From: UBA5078 sp041175045
Lineage (GTDB): Bacteria > Pseudomonadota > Gammaproteobacteria > Pseudomonadales > Pseudohongiellaceae
NCBI GenBank assembly: GCA_041175045.1
Contig: JBEDFR010000002.1
Span: 1 to 9,138, forward strand
Reading direction: 5' to 3'
Length of the DNA: 9,138 bases
Part shown: positions 5,712 through 9,138 of the stretch, in pieces
Layout of the letters: each line of letters starts with the position of its first letter
How positions within the stretch are numbered: position 1 is the stretch's first letter
Notes under the pieces: generated by a model
Database searches by the model: none
What the model was told of the DNA's origin: nothing
What the model saw: the letters and a program-made list of their open reading frames with translations, nothing else
Program-made: the position numbers and the translations under genes

Positions 5712-7154
5712 ATGATCATTCCCGTAGTGCTTGCCGGCGGTGTCGGCTCGCGCCTGTGGCCGGTTTCCCGGCAACTCTACCCCAAACAGTTCGCTTCCCT
5801 GAGCACCGGCTCCCGCGCCGATGCAGGGCAGGTCACGCTCTTTCAGTCCACGTTGGTTCGCCTGGAGATGCTGTCGGGACGTGGTTCGCCCGTGGTGATC
5901 TGCAACGAGGATCATCGTTTCCTGACCGCCCAGCAATTGCGCGATATCGGCATCGAGGACGGGCGGATCCTGCTCGAGCCAGTCGGACGCAATACGGCAC
6001 CAGCGGTGGCGCTCGCCGCTCTGCTGTCACATGCCGAGGATATCCTGCTGGTGCTGCCGGCAGATCATGCCATTGGCGACAGCGCCGCGCTGTGTCAGGC
6101 CGTGGAGTGCGGGGCGGCACTCGCGGCGCGCGGCCATCTGGTCACCTTTGGCATCGTGCCGTCAGCACCTGAAACAGGCTATGGCTATATCCGTCGCGGA
6201 CCCGGTGTCGGTGCTGAGGACGCCGCCGGTTATGCCGTGGCGCAGTTCGTGGAGAAGCCGGATCTGGCGACGGCCCAGACCTATCTGGCCAGCGGCGACT
6301 ACTACTGGAACAGTGGCATGTTCATGTTCAAGGCCGGTCGCTACCTCGAAGAGCTCGGGCAGCACGCCCCTGACATCCTGGCCAGCTGTCGCGCTGCCGT
6401 GGAAGGCATCGAGAGGGATGTCGACTTCCAGCGCATTCCGAAGGACTTGTTCAGCAGCTGCCGCAGCGAGTCCATCGACTACGCGGTAATGGAAAAGACG
6501 CGTGACGCCGTGGTGGTGCCGCTGGATGCGCGCTGGAACGATCTGGGAGCGTGGAACGCGCTGTGGGAAACCTCGGAAAAGGACGCGGCGGGCAATGTGC
6601 TGACCGGCGATGTGCTGTGCGCGGATGTCCGCGACAGCTATCTGCACTCGCACTCCCGGCTGGTCGCGGCCGTGGGCCTCGACAACGCCGTGATTGTCGA
6701 AACGGCCGATGCCGTGCTGGTGGCGGCGCGTGACCGGGTGCAGGACGTCAAGTACATCGTGCAGCAGCTGGAAAGGGCCGGGCGTTCGGAGAGCGTCAAT
6801 CACGTGCTGGTGCATCGACCCTGGGGAAGTTACGAGTCCCTGGCGATCGGCCTGGGTTTCCAGGTGAAGCACATCGTGGTCAAGCCCGGCGGCGCGCTGT
6901 CCCTGCAGATGCATCATCACAGGGCAGAGCACTGGATCGTGATCAAGGGCAGTGCAACCGTCACCTGCGACGAGCGGGTCTTCACCCTCCATGCCAACGA
7001 ATCCACCTTCATTCCCCTGGGTAGCCGGCATCGGCTGCAGAACCTCACGGCTCAGCCCGTCGAGCTGATCGAAGTGCAGACGGGGGGATACCTGGGCGAA
7101 GACGACATCGTGCGTTTCGAAGACATCTACGGCCGCAAGGTCGAACAATCCTGA
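5712..7154 (+). CDS. manC: Bifunctional mannose-1-phosphate guanylyltransferase / mannose-6-phosphate isomerase
   Basis: This cytoplasmic enzyme makes GDP-mannose from GTP and mannose-1-phosphate, and its second domain interconverts fructose-6-phosphate and mannose-6-phosphate. The 480-residue length fits the two-domain AlgA/ManC/CpsB family. The N-terminal nucleotidyltransferase domain (1 to about 350) shows the signature VLAGGVGSRLWPVSR (6-20) followed by PKQF, then NTAPAVALAA (94-103), LPADHAIG (115-122), FVEKPD (179-184), YYWNSGMFMF (197-206) and the metal/sugar site WNDLGAWNALWE (275-286). The C-terminal type II isomerase cupin (about 366-480) begins HRPWGSYES and carries the metal-binding QMHHHRAEHW (399-408) and PLGSRHRLQN (435-444). 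The ATG at 5712 has AGGA seven bases upstream and no earlier in-frame start. It is the first gene of the plus-strand block and is followed after 59 bases by galU. Whether the GDP-mannose goes to lipopolysaccharide or exopolysaccharide cannot be told here. Confidence 0.98.
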   Translation: MIIPVVLAGGVGSRLWPVSRQLYPKQFASLSTGSRADAGQVTLFQSTLVRLEMLSGRGSPVVICNEDHRFLTAQQLRDIGIEDGRILLEPVGRNTAPAVALAALLSHAEDILLVLPADHAIGDSAALCQAVECGAALAARGHLVTFGIVPSAPETGYGYIRRGPGVGAEDAAGYAVAQFVEKPDLATAQTYLASGDYYWNSGMFMFKAGRYLEELGQHAPDILASCRAAVEGIERDVDFQRIPKDLFSSCRSESIDYAVMEKTRDAVVVPLDARWNDLGAWNALWETSEKDAAGNVLTGDVLCADVRDSYLHSHSRLVAAVGLDNAVIVETADAVLVAARDRVQDVKYIVQQLERAGRSESVNHVLVHRPWGSYESLAIGLGFQVKHIVVKPGGALSLQMHHHRAEHWIVIKGSATVTCDERVFTLHANESTFIPLGSRHRLQNLTAQPVELIEVQTGGYLGEDDIVRFEDIYGRKVEQS

Positions 7155-7213
7155 GCAGGTGCCCCCGCGCTGCGCCACCACCAACGATCGAACAGAGGTA
7201 ATCGTCAGACATC

Positions 7214-8053
7214 ATGGACAAGATCAGAAAGTGCCTGTTCCCCGCCGCCGGCTACGGCACCCGCTTCCTTCCGGTCACCAAGTCAATGCCCAAGGAGATG
7301 CTGCCGCTGGTGAACAAGCCTCTCATACAATACGGCGTCGAGGAGGCGATGGCCGCCGGTCTGAGCGGCATGGCGATCGTGACCGGGCGCGGCAAGCGCG
7401 CGCTGGAGGATCACTTCGACATCAGCTACGAGCTGGAGCACCAGATCGCCGGCACTGACAAGGAGTGGGCGCTCAAGGACATCCGCCACATCATCAATGC
7501 CTGCACCTTTTCCTACACGCGCCAGATCGAGATGAAAGGCCTGGGCCACGCGATTCTCACCGGAGAATCCCTGATCGGCGAAGAGCCCTTTGCCGTGATC
7601 CTGGCCGATGACTACTGCGTGACCGACGATGCGGGCGTGCTGGCGCAGATGGTCAAACTGTACGAAAAGTACCGCTGCAGCATCGTTGCCATTGAGGAAA
7701 TTCCCCGCGAAGAGACCTACAAGTATGGCGTGATTGCGGGCGATCTGGAGGCCGAAGGGCTCTACCGCGTGCGCGAGATGGTGGAGAAGCCGGCGCCGGA
7801 AGTGGCCCCCAGCAACCTGGCGATTATTGGTCGCTACATCCTGACGCCGGACATCTTCGACATCCTGCGCAATACCCCGCCTGGGCGCAACGGTGAAATC
7901 CAGATCACCGATGCACTCATGACACAGGCAAGAATGGGTCGCGTACTGGCATACCGGTTCAGAGGCCGCCGTTTCGACTGCGGCAGCATCGAAGGCTTCA
8001 TGGAAGCCTCGAACTACAACTACGCGCACCTTTACCGCAAGCACAAAGCCTGA
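7214..8053 (+). CDS. galU: UTP--glucose-1-phosphate uridylyltransferase
   Basis: GalU joins UTP and glucose-1-phosphate to give UDP-glucose, precursor for lipopolysaccharide core, exopolysaccharide and UDP-galactose or UDP-glucuronate. The 279-residue product has the family length. The N-terminal nucleotide-binding signature FPAAGYGTRFLPVTKSMP (9-26) is followed by KEMLPLVNKPLIQYGVEEA (27-45). Further family motifs are the metal-binding ADD (131-133), MVEKP (189-193), the glycine-rich NTPPGRNGEIQITDAL (220-235) and FDCGS (254-258). The ATG at 7214 is the only reasonable start because an in-frame TAA lies at 7199-7201. The nearest Shine-Dalgarno-like element, AGAGG at 7194-7198, is 15 bases away, which is longer than usual. 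It sits 59 bases after manC and 21 bases before the phosphomannomutase gene, all on the same strand, so the three probably form one transcript. Confidence 0.98.
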   Translation: MDKIRKCLFPAAGYGTRFLPVTKSMPKEMLPLVNKPLIQYGVEEAMAAGLSGMAIVTGRGKRALEDHFDISYELEHQIAGTDKEWALKDIRHIINACTFSYTRQIEMKGLGHAILTGESLIGEEPFAVILADDYCVTDDAGVLAQMVKLYEKYRCSIVAIEEIPREETYKYGVIAGDLEAEGLYRVREMVEKPAPEVAPSNLAIIGRYILTPDIFDILRNTPPGRNGEIQITDALMTQARMGRVLAYRFRGRRFDCGSIEGFMEASNYNYAHLYRKHKA

Positions 8054-8074
8054 GCGCCAGCCACGGGAAGCCTT

Positions 8075-9138
8075 ATGAAAACCGCCATTCACTGCTTCAA
8101 GCCCTACGACATCCGCGGTCGCATTCCAGACCAACTCAATGAGGACATCGCCTATCGGATCGGGCGTGCCTATGCGCTGTGGCTGAAACCGAAGAACGTG
8201 GTGGTGGGTTACGACATTCGTCTGACCAGCGAATCTCTCTGCAACGCCCTCACCGAGGGCCTGCTCGATTGTGGCGTGGAGGTCATCAACATTGGCCAGT
8301 GCGGGACGGAAGAGATCTACTTTGCCACCTCGCATCTGCAGGCCGGTGGCGGAATCGTTGTCACCGCGAGCCACAATCCCAAGGATTACAACGGGATGAA
8401 GCTCGTGCGCGAAGGCTCCAGGCCCATCAGTGGGGATACGGGGCTGAACGAGATCAAGGCCCTCGCCGAGGCTGGCGACTTTCCACCACCTTCAGTGCGG
8501 GGTGGACTGACCCGGCAGAACACCAAGCCGGCTTATCTGGCGCATCTGCTCAGCTACATCGATGTGGCGGCTCTCAAGCCGCTGACGCTGGTCGTGAATG
8601 CAGGCAATGGCGGTGCGGGAGCCATCGTTGATCTGCTCGAGCCGCATCTGCCGTTCACCTTCATCAAGGTCCACCACCAGGCCGACGGGCATTTCCCCAA
8701 CGGGGTGCCGAACCCGCTCTTGATCGAGAACCGACAGCCGAGTATCGACGCCATCCTGTCCAGCAAGGCCGACATCGGCATCGCCTGGGATGGTGACTTC
8801 GACCGCTGTTTCTTCTTCGACGAACACGCCGGCTTCGTGGAGGGCTACTACATCGTGGGCCTGCTGGCCGAGAGTTTCCTGCGCAAGGTCCCGGGCGCCA
8901 AGGTGATTCACGACCCGCGCCTGACCTGGAACACCATCGAGATCGCCCAGCAGTTCGGCGGCGAGGCCATTCAATGCAAGACGGGCCACGCCTTCATCAA
9001 GGAGCGGATGCGCCAGGAAGACGCTGTCTACGGCGGCGAGATGAGTGCGCACCACTATTTCCGCGACTTCGCTTACTGCGACAGCGGCATGATTCCCTGG
9101 CTGCTGGTGGCGGAGCTGATCTGCAAGTCAGGCAAGAC
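8075..9138 (+). CDS. manB: Phosphomannomutase (CpsG/ManB type), N-terminal 354 codons (runs off right edge)
   Basis: This alpha-D-phosphohexomutase converts mannose-6-phosphate to mannose-1-phosphate, linking the isomerase and guanylyltransferase activities of ManC. The window holds 354 codons of a family about 455 residues long, so the C-terminal phosphate-binding domain is missing. The N-terminus reads CFKPYDIRG (7-15). The active-site phosphoserine is S99 in TASHNPKDYNGMK (97-109); VREGSRPISGDTG (111-123) is characteristic of the CpsG branch. The Mg-binding loop is DGDFDR (239-244), and the sugar-recognition loop is GGEMSAHHYF (320-329). The ATG at 8075 is four bases after GGGAAG, with 21 bases separating it from the galU stop. 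Some family members (for example AlgC) also act on glucose-6-phosphate, in which case this protein could supply GalU too; that is inference, since sequence alone does not settle substrate range. AlgC/phosphoglucomutase is the main alternative name, but the E. coli CpsG-like motifs favour ManB. Confidence 0.96.
   Translation, partial: MKTAIHCFKPYDIRGRIPDQLNEDIAYRIGRAYALWLKPKNVVVGYDIRLTSESLCNALTEGLLDCGVEVINIGQCGTEEIYFATSHLQAGGGIVVTASHNPKDYNGMKLVREGSRPISGDTGLNEIKALAEAGDFPPPSVRGGLTRQNTKPAYLAHLLSYIDVAALKPLTLVVNAGNGGAGAIVDLLEPHLPFTFIKVHHQADGHFPNGVPNPLLIENRQPSIDAILSSKADIGIAWDGDFDRCFFFDEHAGFVEGYYIVGLLAESFLRKVPGAKVIHDPRLTWNTIEIAQQFGGEAIQCKTGHAFIKERMRQEDAVYGGEMSAHHYFRDFAYCDSGMIPWLLVAELICKSGK

Noticed and set aside
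5579..6172. 197-codon plus-strand open frame starting in the divergent region and running into manC
   Set aside because: It is in a different frame from manC, has an arginine-rich low-information composition, and overlaps the certain manC coding sequence for most of its length.
6162..7184. 340-codon minus-strand open frame opposite manC
   Set aside because: Shadow of the manC coding frame; composition is typical of antisense translation, with no domain motifs.
7283..8374. 363-codon minus-strand open frame spanning galU and the start of manB
   Set aside because: It crosses the boundary of two clear plus-strand genes and has no motif of its own.

Overview
This window is a compact, fully bacterial chromosomal segment. 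The gene families point to a gammaproteobacterium. FabA and FabB (anaerobic unsaturated fatty acid synthesis) occur together, the AccC active-site residues fall at exactly the Escherichia coli positions, and the order DsbD-domain gene–aroQ–accB–accC–prmA matches the dipZ–aroQ–accB–accC–prmA run known from Pseudomonas. I cannot fix the family or genus from sequence alone. Nothing suggests a phage, plasmid, transposon, CRISPR array or RNA gene.

Layout. The left 5.5 kb is read entirely on the minus strand. In transcription order it holds fabA, fabB, a short secreted protein that is only the N-terminal domain of DsbD, a 164-base gap, then aroQ, accB, accC and the first 208 codons of prmA, which runs off the left edge. 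The right 3.4 kb is read on the plus strand and holds manC (bifunctional), galU and the first 354 codons of a phosphomannomutase gene (manB/cpsG type), which runs off the right edge. The two blocks diverge from a 243-base intergenic region (5469-5711). No gene-free stretch exceeds 300 bases.

How the genes fit together. The minus-strand block is mostly lipid supply. AccB and AccC are the biotin carrier and biotin carboxylase of acetyl-CoA carboxylase, which makes malonyl-CoA. FabA introduces the cis double bond at the C10 stage, and FabB elongates the unsaturated acyl chain. AroQ (shikimate pathway), PrmA (methylation of ribosomal protein L11) and the DsbD-domain protein (periplasmic thiol chemistry) are carried along with them. 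The plus-strand block supplies activated sugars. The C-terminal domain of ManC makes mannose-6-phosphate, ManB makes mannose-1-phosphate, the N-terminal domain of ManC makes GDP-mannose, and GalU makes UDP-glucose. Such sets feed exopolysaccharide, lipopolysaccharide or related glycan synthesis.

Novelty. I see no undescribed multi-gene system. The point most worth a second look is the free-standing DsbD N-terminal domain (3156-3674). It occupies the slot where a full-length dsbD lies in Pseudomonas, keeps its redox cysteine pair and cap loop, and shows no trace of the membrane or thioredoxin domains downstream. Secondary points are a 10-base-period repeat in the divergent promoter region and a GC-rich hairpin in a fabA leader that lacks a clear Shine-Dalgarno sequence.
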